A stretch of 64,000 nucleotides of DNA from Sphingobacteriales bacterium (lineage in GTDB: Bacteria > Bacteroidota > Bacteroidia > Chitinophagales > LD1): positions 148,692 through 212,691 of the forward strand of contig JADFDM010000009.1 of NCBI GenBank assembly GCA_018262795.1. Direction: 5' to 3'. Made by a program: the position numbers and the translations under genes. Of this stretch, positions 8,116 through 16,040 are shown piece after piece. Under the pieces are notes generated by a model, which was not told where the DNA came from, ran no database searches, and worked only from the letters and a program-made list of their open reading frames with translations. The number at the start of each line of letters is the position of its first letter. The first letter of the stretch is position 1.

Positions 8116-9347
8116 GCAATAAACCAACGAGTTACCCCAAGGAGAAAATAAACATTCTGTTGCTCGAAAATATTAGCGATGCAGCAGTAGAAGAATTTAA
8201 AGAAGCCGGATACACCAGTGTCCGCAAACTGTCAGGAGCCGTAGAAGAAAAGGAACTGATGAATGAGGTAAAGGATGTTCATCTGATAGGAATTCGGAGC
8301 AAAACGCTGATCACTCCTAAAGTGCTGGCAAAAGCCAATAAACTGCTGGGTATTGGTTGCTACTGCATCGGAGTGAATCAGGTAAACATGAAAGCCGCCA
8401 CCGAAAAAGGAGTAGCAGTTTTTAATGCTCCTTATGCCAATACTCGCAGTGTAGCCGAATTAGTCGTGGGGCTATCGGTAATGCTGATTCGCAGAATTAC
8501 TGACAAGAGCAACGCTATGCACCAGGGTATCTGGTTGAAAGAGGCCAAGGGCAGTTTTGAACTACGGGGCAAAACACTCGGCATTGTTGGCTATGGAAAC
8601 ATCGGGTCGCAAGTGAGCGTACTAGCCGAAGCAATGGGTTTGGAAGTGATTTATTATGACGTGGAACCTAAACTGCCCCACGGAAATGCCCGGCAAGTGC
8701 GAACCTTAAAAGAATTAATGAAACGCTCAAATATTGTGACGCTACATGTGCCAAGCGAGGCTTCGACCAAAAATCTGATGAGCGAGGCTATGCTATCTTC
8801 CCTGAAGAAAGGAAGTTTATTGATAAACTGCTCCCGAGGAGATGTAGTGGATTTAGAAGCACTGAGAAACGGTTTAAAAAGTGGTCAAATAGGAGGAGCC
8901 GCTATTGACGTGTTCCCCGAAGAGCCGGAAAAGAGCGGAACAAAATTTGAATCGGCTCTACAGCATCTGCCAAACGTCATTCTGACTCCACACATCGGAG
9001 GCTCTACCGAAGAGGCGCAATTAAATATTGGCTTAGATGTGACTTCCAAGTTATTAAGTTATCTGGAACGAGGCAGCAGCACCGGGTCTCATTCAGTGCC
9101 TCCCTTAAACCTGCCTATGCAGGCCAGAACACATCGCTTGCTGCATATTCACCGAAACGTGCCGGGTGTATTGGGCGAAATCAACTCTAAACTCTCCTCG
9201 CACAACATCAATATTCTGGGGCAATACCTCAAAACAAATGACGACATCGGCTACGTGGTATTGGATGTGGATACCAATCTATCCAAAGAAGCGTTCAAAC
9301 TGCTAAAGGAAGTAAACGCCACTATTAAAGTTCGGATGTTGTATTAA
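8112..9347 (+). CDS. serA: D-3-phosphoglycerate dehydrogenase with ACT domain
   Basis: 411 residues, the E. coli-type length. It oxidises 3-phosphoglycerate to 3-phosphohydroxypyruvate, the first step of serine synthesis. The Rossmann motif GYGNIG is at 160-165. Catalytic residues are R242 (NCSRGDVVD), E271 (FPEEPE) and H294 (TPHIGGS), each shifted by two from E. coli SerA. A C-terminal ACT domain (about 340-411, HRNVPGVLGEINSKL) implies allosteric control, probably by serine. The 4-bp overlap with the upstream gene points to coupled translation. Confidence 0.95.
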   Translation: MSNKPTSYPKEKINILLLENISDAAVEEFKEAGYTSVRKLSGAVEEKELMNEVKDVHLIGIRSKTLITPKVLAKANKLLGIGCYCIGVNQVNMKAATEKGVAVFNAPYANTRSVAELVVGLSVMLIRRITDKSNAMHQGIWLKEAKGSFELRGKTLGIVGYGNIGSQVSVLAEAMGLEVIYYDVEPKLPHGNARQVRTLKELMKRSNIVTLHVPSEASTKNLMSEAMLSSLKKGSLLINCSRGDVVDLEALRNGLKSGQIGGAAIDVFPEEPEKSGTKFESALQHLPNVILTPHIGGSTEEAQLNIGLDVTSKLLSYLERGSSTGSHSVPPLNLPMQARTHRLLHIHRNVPGVLGEINSKLSSHNINILGQYLKTNDDIGYVVLDVDTNLSKEAFKLLKEVNATIKVRMLY

Positions 9348-9487
9348 ACACCAAACAAGGGCAGCTAAAGAAACCTTCTACCCGTTTGAGGAAATACTCC
9401 CCTGTTCGTTAAATTATTTTTTCATGTTCGCAACAATATATTTACTTTGGCGGACGCATTTTATTTAACTCCTAAAAATTCAGCGTT

Positions 9488-10009
9488 ATGAAAAAGGCTT
9501 ACTTCTCTCTCAGTATTATCCTAATTGCTCTATCTGCCGGTGCGCAATCACTCAGCCCCACTGTAATCTCAGCTACCGGAGGTTTTTCATCGAATGCGAA
9601 TGGCAGTTTATCTTACACGGTGGGCGAAATGACAATGGTGGAGACATTCACAGGTGGCAACAACATCCTGACTCAAGGTTTCCAGCAACCCAATGACTTT
9701 ACCATAGGAATTTTAGAAATTTCGCAAGGCGAATACGGCTCTTTTGTGGTATATCCGAATCCGGCAGTAGATAATTTGTGGTTTGGATTTGAATTCCCGG
9801 AATCGGGAAAAATTAACGTAGCGATTTATGATGTGTTAGGTCAAAAAGTAGCTGACATTTATAATAGTAATTATCAAAATGGCAAAACAGTAGAAACGCT
9901 GAATGTTTCAAACTACTCGGCTGGTACGTATATGATGACTCTGACTTTTTCACCGGATAATGGTGGTAAGGCACATTTGATTACTAAACGTTTTCAAGTA
10001 GTTAACTAG
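9488..10009 (+). CDS. Small secreted protein with T9SS type A sorting domain
   Basis: 173 residues: signal peptide (MKKAYFSLSIILIALSAGAQ), a short region (about 21-80) beginning LSPTVISATGGFSSNANGSLSYTVGEM, and a C-terminal sorting domain from about residue 90. The latter has VYPNPAVDNLWFGF, INVAIYDVLGQKV and a terminal LITKRFQVVN strand. The N-terminal part matches a short module seen in many small Bacteroidota secreted proteins, where most of the protein is the sorting signal. It is expected to be exported by Sec and then by the type IX system to the cell surface. Function unknown. Confidence 0.85.
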   Translation: MKKAYFSLSIILIALSAGAQSLSPTVISATGGFSSNANGSLSYTVGEMTMVETFTGGNNILTQGFQQPNDFTIGILEISQGEYGSFVVYPNPAVDNLWFGFEFPESGKINVAIYDVLGQKVADIYNSNYQNGKTVETLNVSNYSAGTYMMTLTFSPDNGGKAHLITKRFQVVN

Positions 10010-10029
10010 TAAGAAGCTATTACAAAAAG

Positions 10030-10060
10030 AAAAAGGCGCTGCAAAGCGCCTTTTTCTTTT
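10030..10060. terminator. Bidirectional intrinsic terminator
   Basis: Perfect 11-bp stem AAAAAGGCGCT (10030-10040), GCAA tetraloop, AGCGCCTTTTT (10045-10055), followed by more T. It lies between the convergent T9SS gene and uvrB and has A/T runs on both sides, so it can serve both strands. Confidence 0.9.
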
Positions 10061-10063
10061 TGC

Positions 10064-12097
10064 TCAACTCCCAAACTTTTCCTTCAACAGCTTTTGCAAG
10101 TATTGCATCTCATCGCGATAGCGGGCAGCAGAAAGAAAGTCTGTGTCCTTAGAGGCTTCCAGCATTTTCTTTCGTGTGTCGTCAATAGCTTTGTGCAGTT
10201 GCTCGGCATTCATGTACTGTATCACCGGCTCGGCTACTAACGATACCTCTCCTTCCTGTTCGATATATACATCGGGCGAAACGGAACGAATATCCAATAC
10301 GGAAGTCTGCTTCATAATTTCTTCGCGCGATTTGAAAACTGTTTGAGGAGTGATGTTATGCTCCGTATTGTATTTGATTTGTTTTTCTCTTCTACGATCG
10401 GTCTCATCAATCGTTAACTGCATGCTGTTGGTTATCTTATCTGCATACATAATGACTTTGCCATTGGCATTGCGAGCGGCCCTGCCGCTCACCTGAATCA
10501 AACTTCTGCGATTGCGCAGGAACCCTTCCTTATCGGCATCTAAGATGGCCACTAAGGAAACCTCCGGCAGGTCTAAGCCCTCGCGAAGTAAATTGACTCC
10601 TATCAGCACATCAAATTTTCCCAACCGCAAGTCGCGGATAATTTCAATTCGGTCTAAAGTATCTACTTCACTGTGGATGTAGCGACAGCGAACATTTACT
10701 CGACCCAGATATTTGTTCAATTCCTCTGCCATACGTTTAGTAAGAGTGGTCACTAACACTCTTTCCTTCTTCTTAACCCGCTCATCTATTTCTTCTAACA
10801 AATCATCTATCTGATTTATACTGGGGCGCACTTCAATAGGCGGATCCAGCAAACCGGTAGGGCGTACTACTTGCTCCACAATTAAGCCATTTGTTTTTTC
10901 CAGTTCATAATCACCGGGAGTAGCGCTTACATAAATGGTCTGATTTACCACTGTCTCAAATTCGTGAAAATTAAGCGGTCGGTTATCCAAAGCCGAAGGA
11001 AGTCGAAATCCGTATTCCACTAAATTCATTTTGCGCGAGCGGTCACCCCCATACATTCCTCCTACTTGCGGAATAGTAACGTGGCTTTCGTCCACCACCA
11101 ATAAAAAATCACTGGGGAAATAGTCAATCAAACAATACGGACGGGTTCCCTTTGCTCTTCGGTCGAGAAAACGAGAATAGTTTTCTATACCGCTGCAATA
11201 GCCCAATTCACGCATCATTTCCATATCAAACTCTACCCGCTCTTTAATTCTTGCCGCCTCTATATGCCGGCCAATACTTTTAAAATAGTTGAACTGCTCC
11301 TCCATTTCAAGTTGTATTTCATCCAACACTAAGTTGATGCTGTCCTTAGAGGTAACATAAAGGTTGGCGGGGAAGATGGCCACATTTTCCAACTTACCGA
11401 GTCTGCGCCCGGTGGAAGGTTCAAAACTTTCAATCTCCTCAATTTCATCTCCAAAAAAAGTAATGCGGTAAGCGTAGTCCACGTAAGGCAGTGCAATTTC
11501 CACCACATCACCTTTTACGCGAAAAGTACCGCGAACCAATTCATTATCGCTGCGCGAATAAAGACTGTCCACCAAACTGTGGAGAAACATATTCCGTGAA
11601 ATCACTAATCCCTTGGCAATGCGAATGATTCCATTCTCGTAATCTACCGGATTGCCCATCCCATAAATGCAGGACACCGAAGCTACCACGATAATATCTC
11701 TGCGCCCCGACAGCAGCGAAGCAGTGGTGCTGAGTCGCAGTTTGTCAATTTCCTCATTGATAGAAAGGTCCTTTTCTATGTAGGTACCCGAAGAAACGAT
11801 ATATGCTTCGGGCTGGTAGTAATCATAATAAGATACAAAATACTCCACTGCATTGTCAGGGAAAAACTGTTTAAACTCACCATAAAGCTGCGATACCAGC
11901 GTCTTGTTATGGGTTAGTATTAGAGTGGGGCGCTGTGTTTGCTGTATGACATTGGCAATGGTGAACGTTTTGCCCGAGCCGGTAACTCCCAGTAAAACCT
12001 GGGCAGATTCCCCCTCACTAACACCCGTCTTTAACTGATCTATAGCCTCCGGCTGATCGCCCGAAGGCTTATATTTTGTTGTGAGATTAAACTCCAT
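10064..12097 (-). CDS. uvrB: Excinuclease ABC subunit B
   Basis: 677 residues, full length. UvrB is the damage-verifying helicase of nucleotide excision repair; it loads with UvrA and recruits UvrC. Walker A is GVTGSGKT (37-44). The DNA-gripping beta-hairpin follows YYDYYQPEAYIVSSGTYIEKD, the Walker B is VVDESHV (about 333-339), and helicase motifs V and VI are in GVNLLREGLDLPEV and QVSGRAARNANGK. The C-terminal UVR motif (about 636-672) binds UvrC. A CAAGATTA sequence at 12103-12110 gives a -7-like TAATCTTG on the coding strand only 5 nt before the ATG. A strong terminator follows the stop. Confidence 0.98.
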   Translation of the reverse strand: MEFNLTTKYKPSGDQPEAIDQLKTGVSEGESAQVLLGVTGSGKTFTIANVIQQTQRPTLILTHNKTLVSQLYGEFKQFFPDNAVEYFVSYYDYYQPEAYIVSSGTYIEKDLSINEEIDKLRLSTTASLLSGRRDIIVVASVSCIYGMGNPVDYENGIIRIAKGLVISRNMFLHSLVDSLYSRSDNELVRGTFRVKGDVVEIALPYVDYAYRITFFGDEIEEIESFEPSTGRRLGKLENVAIFPANLYVTSKDSINLVLDEIQLEMEEQFNYFKSIGRHIEAARIKERVEFDMEMMRELGYCSGIENYSRFLDRRAKGTRPYCLIDYFPSDFLLVVDESHVTIPQVGGMYGGDRSRKMNLVEYGFRLPSALDNRPLNFHEFETVVNQTIYVSATPGDYELEKTNGLIVEQVVRPTGLLDPPIEVRPSINQIDDLLEEIDERVKKKERVLVTTLTKRMAEELNKYLGRVNVRCRYIHSEVDTLDRIEIIRDLRLGKFDVLIGVNLLREGLDLPEVSLVAILDADKEGFLRNRRSLIQVSGRAARNANGKVIMYADKITNSMQLTIDETDRRREKQIKYNTEHNITPQTVFKSREEIMKQTSVLDIRSVSPDVYIEQEGEVSLVAEPVIQYMNAEQLHKAIDDTRKKMLEASKDTDFLSAARYRDEMQYLQKLLKEKFGS

Positions 12098-12102
12098 TGC
12101 TG

Positions 12103-12110
12103 CAAGATTA
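12103..12110 (-). promoter_or_regulatory. -7-like box (TAATCTTG) of uvrB
   Basis: One mismatch to TAnnTTTG, 5 nt upstream of the uvrB ATG on the minus strand. It implies a leaderless or nearly leaderless transcript. Confidence 0.35.
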
Positions 12111-12206
12111 CTGTTTTATGATTACTCCTTGGGAGCGGAGTAAAAATAGCCACAGGTATTTCTATATGAGGGATATTCCTATCTTAGCACCCCAAAAAAA
12201 TTAAGC

Positions 12207-12788
12207 ATGAAATTATCAGAAATTGCAGCGATTACAGGAATGACAGGACTTTTTAAAGTGACGACTCAACGAAGTGACGGATTAATTGTGACTTCTCTGA
12301 TAGATGGAAAAACTCAGTTCGTTTCAGGAAGAACACATTTATTTACTACCCTCGACACAATTACTATATACACCAATGAAGAACCGGTTGAATTGAAAAC
12401 TGTGCTCGCCTCCATTAAAGCAAATGAAAAGAAAGTTCCCGTACCGGACGGTAAGGATGACGCGAAAACAAAAGCTTGGATGGAAGTTGTATTACCCACT
12501 TACGATAAAGAGAAGGTGTATGTGAGCGACATGAAAAAATTGGCAAAATGGTATCTCTTAATCAGCAGTAAAAACCTTCTCGATGAAGTATTGGCCGATG
12601 AAGCGGTAAAATCGGAAGAGGAGAACACCGAAGAGAGTGTAGAAACCAAGACCAAGAAGACAAAAGAAGAAAAGTCAAAGAAAGAAAGCAAAACAAAAAA
12701 GGTAAAGTCTGACAAGCCCCTATCCAAAGCCGGTACTAAGCCCGCTCCGGGAGCTAAAAAGATTACAGCACCGCGCAAAGCACAATAA
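12207..12788 (+). CDS. DUF5606 domain protein with Lys-rich tail
   Basis: 193 residues. The N-terminal 130 residues (MKLSEIAAITGMTGLFKV..., AWMEVVLPTYDKEKVYVSDMKKLAKWY) match the DUF5606 family, small cytosolic proteins nearly confined to Bacteroidota and without known function. The tail from about 140 is Lys/Glu/Ser-rich low complexity ending AGTKPAPGAKKITAPRKAQ, and is probably disordered and nucleic-acid friendly. There is no signal peptide. It is followed 14 nt later by the M3 peptidase gene. A -7-like TATCTTAG lies at 12180-12187. Confidence 0.85.
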   Translation: MKLSEIAAITGMTGLFKVTTQRSDGLIVTSLIDGKTQFVSGRTHLFTTLDTITIYTNEEPVELKTVLASIKANEKKVPVPDGKDDAKTKAWMEVVLPTYDKEKVYVSDMKKLAKWYLLISSKNLLDEVLADEAVKSEEENTEESVETKTKKTKEEKSKKESKTKKVKSDKPLSKAGTKPAPGAKKITAPRKAQ

Positions 12789-12802
12789 TAAACCCACATT
12801 TC

Positions 12803-14524
12803 ATGAAGGAGAGCATTGCCCCCCCACCACGCAACAAAAGAAGATTTTTGGCGGCAGATTTTAATCCCGCCACATGGACAGCCATTGAACCCTACTTCCA
12901 ACAATTATCTGATCGTGAAATTCATTCGGTGAGTGAACTGCGCGATTGGTTAAAAGACTGGAGCGAGCTCGAATCGGTGTTGGAAGAAAACAGCCGTTGG
13001 ATTTATGTAAAAACTTCCATAGACACAACCGATGAAAAATCAAAAGCTGATTTAGCTAATCTGTATCAGCACATTTATCCTTTTGCAATGGCGCGGATGA
13101 ATGATTTGGAGCAGAAACTGATAGCCTGTCCTTTTACTGATCAATTAGACAAGGATTTATTTTTTACCACTATTCGGAAAATGAAGAAGAAGGTAGAAAT
13201 GTTTCGCGAGGAAAATATTCCTCTATTGAGCGAGTTGAGCATGAAGCAAAGCGAGTTCGATCAGATAAGCGGAGCACAGAGCATTACCTATCAGGGTACG
13301 GAGATGACGCTGCAACAGGCTTCTGCATTTTTCATGAGCAATGACCGCCAGCAACGCGAAGATATTTTTCGCTTGGTGAGTAAACGAAGACTACAAGATG
13401 CTCAAACATTAGACAACTTATTGAGCGAATTGATTTCGATTCGCCACCGCATCGCACTGAATGCCGGCTATAAAAATTACATGGAGTACCGCTTTGATGA
13501 GTTGGGGAGATTTGATTATACCCCGGCTGACTGCTTGCAATTTCATCAGTCAGTGAAGGAAACGGTAATGCCTTTGCTGAACAAAATAGCCGATGAACGC
13601 AAATCTAAATTAAAGTTAGAGGTGCTGCGTCCTTGGGATGCCGAGGTAGATACCAGCGGCAAAGAACCCCTGCAACCGACTAAGTCAAGTGAGGAATTAA
13701 TTGACAAAACCATTGCCTGCTTTAATCATTTAGATCCCTATTTCGGAGAGCGGATTCAGATTATGCGTCAAATGAAATACCTCGACCTGGAATCGCGCAT
13801 GCACAAAGGTCCCGGAGGGTTTAACATGACCATGCCCGAAATCGGAGTGCCTTTTATCTTTATGAATTCAGCAAATACGGAACACGATGTGGTGACGATG
13901 GTGCACGAAGGTGGCCATGCCGTACATACTTTTCTTTCGCATGATTTAGAGCTAAACACATTTAAAGAAGTAGGCTCTGAAATAGCTGAAGTGGCTTCTA
14001 TGAGCATGGAACTGATGAGCATGGAGCATTGGGATATTTTTTACCCCAATGCCGAAGATTTAAACCGCGCCAGACGAAATCATTTGGGACATATCTTGAA
14101 TGTGCTTACAAAAACCTGTGTAGGAGATAGTTTCCAGTTTTGGATGTATCAGAATCCGGAACACACGGTTGAAGAGCGCAGAGAAAAATGGAAACAACTT
14201 TTCTTGGAATACAGCTCAACGGCAATTGATTGGTCGGGTTGTGAACAGTACCTCGAAACAGGGTATCAAAAAATTCTCCATTTCTATATCGTTCCACTTT
14301 ATTACATCGAATATGCTTTTGCTCAATTAGGGGCCTTGGCAGTTTGGAAAAACTTTAAAGCCAATCCAAAGCAAACCGTAGAAGATTACAAAAACGCTTT
14401 ACGCTTGGGATACACCCGACCCATCCCCGAATTTTATAAAACAGCCGGAGCAAAGTTTGATTTCAGCAAGCCTTATGTGGCAGAACTGATGGGATTTGTA
14501 GAGGGCGAAATAGATAAGCTATAA
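12803..14524 (+). CDS. M3 family oligoendopeptidase (PepF-like)
   Basis: A 573-residue metallopeptidase of family M3. The zinc site is H368-EGGH-H372 (VTMVHEGGHAVHTF), and the third ligand lies in EIAEVASMSMELMSMEHWD about 25 residues on. No signal peptide, so it probably degrades oligopeptides in the cytosol. The length and the C-terminal YYIEYAFAQLGALAVWKNF are typical of the PepF group. It follows the DUF5606 gene by 14 nt. Its stop codon overlaps the stop of the convergent P450 gene by 6 bp. Confidence 0.93.
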   Translation: MKESIAPPPRNKRRFLAADFNPATWTAIEPYFQQLSDREIHSVSELRDWLKDWSELESVLEENSRWIYVKTSIDTTDEKSKADLANLYQHIYPFAMARMNDLEQKLIACPFTDQLDKDLFFTTIRKMKKKVEMFREENIPLLSELSMKQSEFDQISGAQSITYQGTEMTLQQASAFFMSNDRQQREDIFRLVSKRRLQDAQTLDNLLSELISIRHRIALNAGYKNYMEYRFDELGRFDYTPADCLQFHQSVKETVMPLLNKIADERKSKLKLEVLRPWDAEVDTSGKEPLQPTKSSEELIDKTIACFNHLDPYFGERIQIMRQMKYLDLESRMHKGPGGFNMTMPEIGVPFIFMNSANTEHDVVTMVHEGGHAVHTFLSHDLELNTFKEVGSEIAEVASMSMELMSMEHWDIFYPNAEDLNRARRNHLGHILNVLTKTCVGDSFQFWMYQNPEHTVEERREKWKQLFLEYSSTAIDWSGCEQYLETGYQKILHFYIVPLYYIEYAFAQLGALAVWKNFKANPKQTVEDYKNALRLGYTRPIPEFYKTAGAKFDFSKPYVAELMGFVEGEIDKL

Positions 14525-15865
14525 ACCCTCCCTGTTCGCCACTTTCATGGGCAAGCCATTTTTAGGTCGCAACGTAATCAGCGGAGTCAGTTCCATTTCA
14601 AAATTATCCGGCAGATAAAAGTCAAATCGCGAAATCAACATCGCCAGCACTATCTGCATTTCCATCAAGGCGAAATTATTGCCCACACATAGGCGCGCGC
14701 CACCTCCAAAAGGGAAATAAGAATAGCGCGGCCTATCCTTCATGTTTTCGGCCGTAAAGCGTTCGGGAATAAACTCTTCGGGCCGATCCCAGTAGCGCTC
14801 GCTATGGTGCATGGCATAAGGAGAAGCCAATACTTTATCGCCCTTTTTCACGCGGTAGCCGCCAACCACATCTTCCTGTGTGGCTTCGCGAGGAATCATC
14901 CATGCCGGAGGATAAAGCCGCATAGATTCTTTAATCACCCAGTTGGTATAGGTAAGTTTTTGCAGCGCCTCAAAGGTGATCTCACCGGTGGGAATCACTT
15001 CGCTGATTTCTTGTTGTAAGCGTTTCTTGACTGCGGGATTTTTAGCCAGTAAGTAAAGCGTAAACGTAAGTGAATTGGCAGTGGTTTCATGGCCGGCAAC
15101 AAAGAGGGTAAGCACCTCATCGCGCAATTGTTGGTCGGTCATGCGCTCGGTAGTGTCGGCATCTTCCACCTCCATCAGCATCGTGAGCAAGTCATCAAAA
15201 GTTCCCTGCTCATTTCTCCGCTGCGTAATAATACCGCGGATGGTCTCATCGAGTATATTCCGGTTGTGTTGTATGCTCAGGTGCGAGGGCAGCGGCACCC
15301 ATAATGGAAAGCGCATCATCCGCGAACGCTTTCGGATGGCGGTCATAATATGAGTAAGCGCCTTGTTCACTTTTTCAAATTCCTCTTTCACGTTGGTGCT
15401 GAAAAGCGTTTTACCTACCACATCCAGCGTTAACTTATTCATCTCGTGGTACACATCCATTGTTTCCCCCGTTTGCTGCGCCCATGCCATCAACATTTCA
15501 TCGGTGGACTCGGTAATTTTTTGAACGAAGGTGTGCAGCCGTTGCTTATGAAAAACCGGCTGAATCAACCTCCGCTGTTTCAGCCAAAAATCACCTTCAC
15601 TCGTCAGCAACCCATTGCCCAGCAAATGACCCAATATCCCACCTTCCTTCACCTTGACATATTTATCGCGGTGCAAAAACATATACTCAATGTAATCGGG
15701 ATGGCAGAGATATATCACATTGAACGGCCCGAACTTTATCCGCGAAACCGCTCCGTATTTCCTTTCAAGCTCACACAGATAGCGGTGTGTTTGCTTGCGT
15801 GCTAAGGAACTTGGTCGCAGAAGTACATTTAATTTAGGGCCGGGAGCTACTTCAACATTAGGCAT
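14519..15865 (-). CDS. Cytochrome P450
   Basis: A 448-residue soluble P450. The I-helix oxygen-binding motif is AGHETTANS (about 254-262), the K-helix ExxR is ESMRLYPP, and the heme loop is FGGGARLCVGNNFA with the thiolate ligand C393. It has no membrane anchor and its sequence style is CYP102/CYP4-like (fatty-acid or terpenoid hydroxylases), but the substrate cannot be assigned. No dedicated redox partner gene is adjacent. It is monocistronic and convergent with the M3 peptidase. Confidence 0.95.
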   Translation of the reverse strand: MPNVEVAPGPKLNVLLRPSSLARKQTHRYLCELERKYGAVSRIKFGPFNVIYLCHPDYIEYMFLHRDKYVKVKEGGILGHLLGNGLLTSEGDFWLKQRRLIQPVFHKQRLHTFVQKITESTDEMLMAWAQQTGETMDVYHEMNKLTLDVVGKTLFSTNVKEEFEKVNKALTHIMTAIRKRSRMMRFPLWVPLPSHLSIQHNRNILDETIRGIITQRRNEQGTFDDLLTMLMEVEDADTTERMTDQQLRDEVLTLFVAGHETTANSLTFTLYLLAKNPAVKKRLQQEISEVIPTGEITFEALQKLTYTNWVIKESMRLYPPAWMIPREATQEDVVGGYRVKKGDKVLASPYAMHHSERYWDRPEEFIPERFTAENMKDRPRYSYFPFGGGARLCVGNNFALMEMQIVLAMLISRFDFYLPDNFEMELTPLITLRPKNGLPMKVANREGL

Positions 15866-16028
15866 AGATAGGGTTTTAAATACTGACGAGAGTTAGGGGT
15901 AGAAATTTTAGAGCACGTTTATAAAAAATGAGAAAAGCGAAGAAGTGGATCATAGACGGCTTAAACTCAGCCATTAAAAAAGCATAGTAATTGTTCAAAA
16001 ATCTTCTGCCACTGTTTCGGCAGAGTCC

Positions 16029-16036
16029 TATTTTCG
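16029..16036 (+). promoter_or_regulatory. -7-like box (TATTTTCG) of the UvrD-type helicase gene
   Basis: One mismatch to TAnnTTTG, ending 4 nt before the ATG at 16041. An inverted repeat CTGCC-8 nt-GGCAG lies just upstream (about 16006-16023) and may be a regulatory site. Confidence 0.35.
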
Positions 16037-16040
16037 CCAG

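Noticed and set aside
15928..15987. 19-codon frame upstream of the UvrD-type gene (MRKAKKWIIDGLNSAIKKA)
   Set aside because: It looks like an amphipathic basic peptide, but a frame of this length is expected by chance and no promoter, terminator or repeat supports it.
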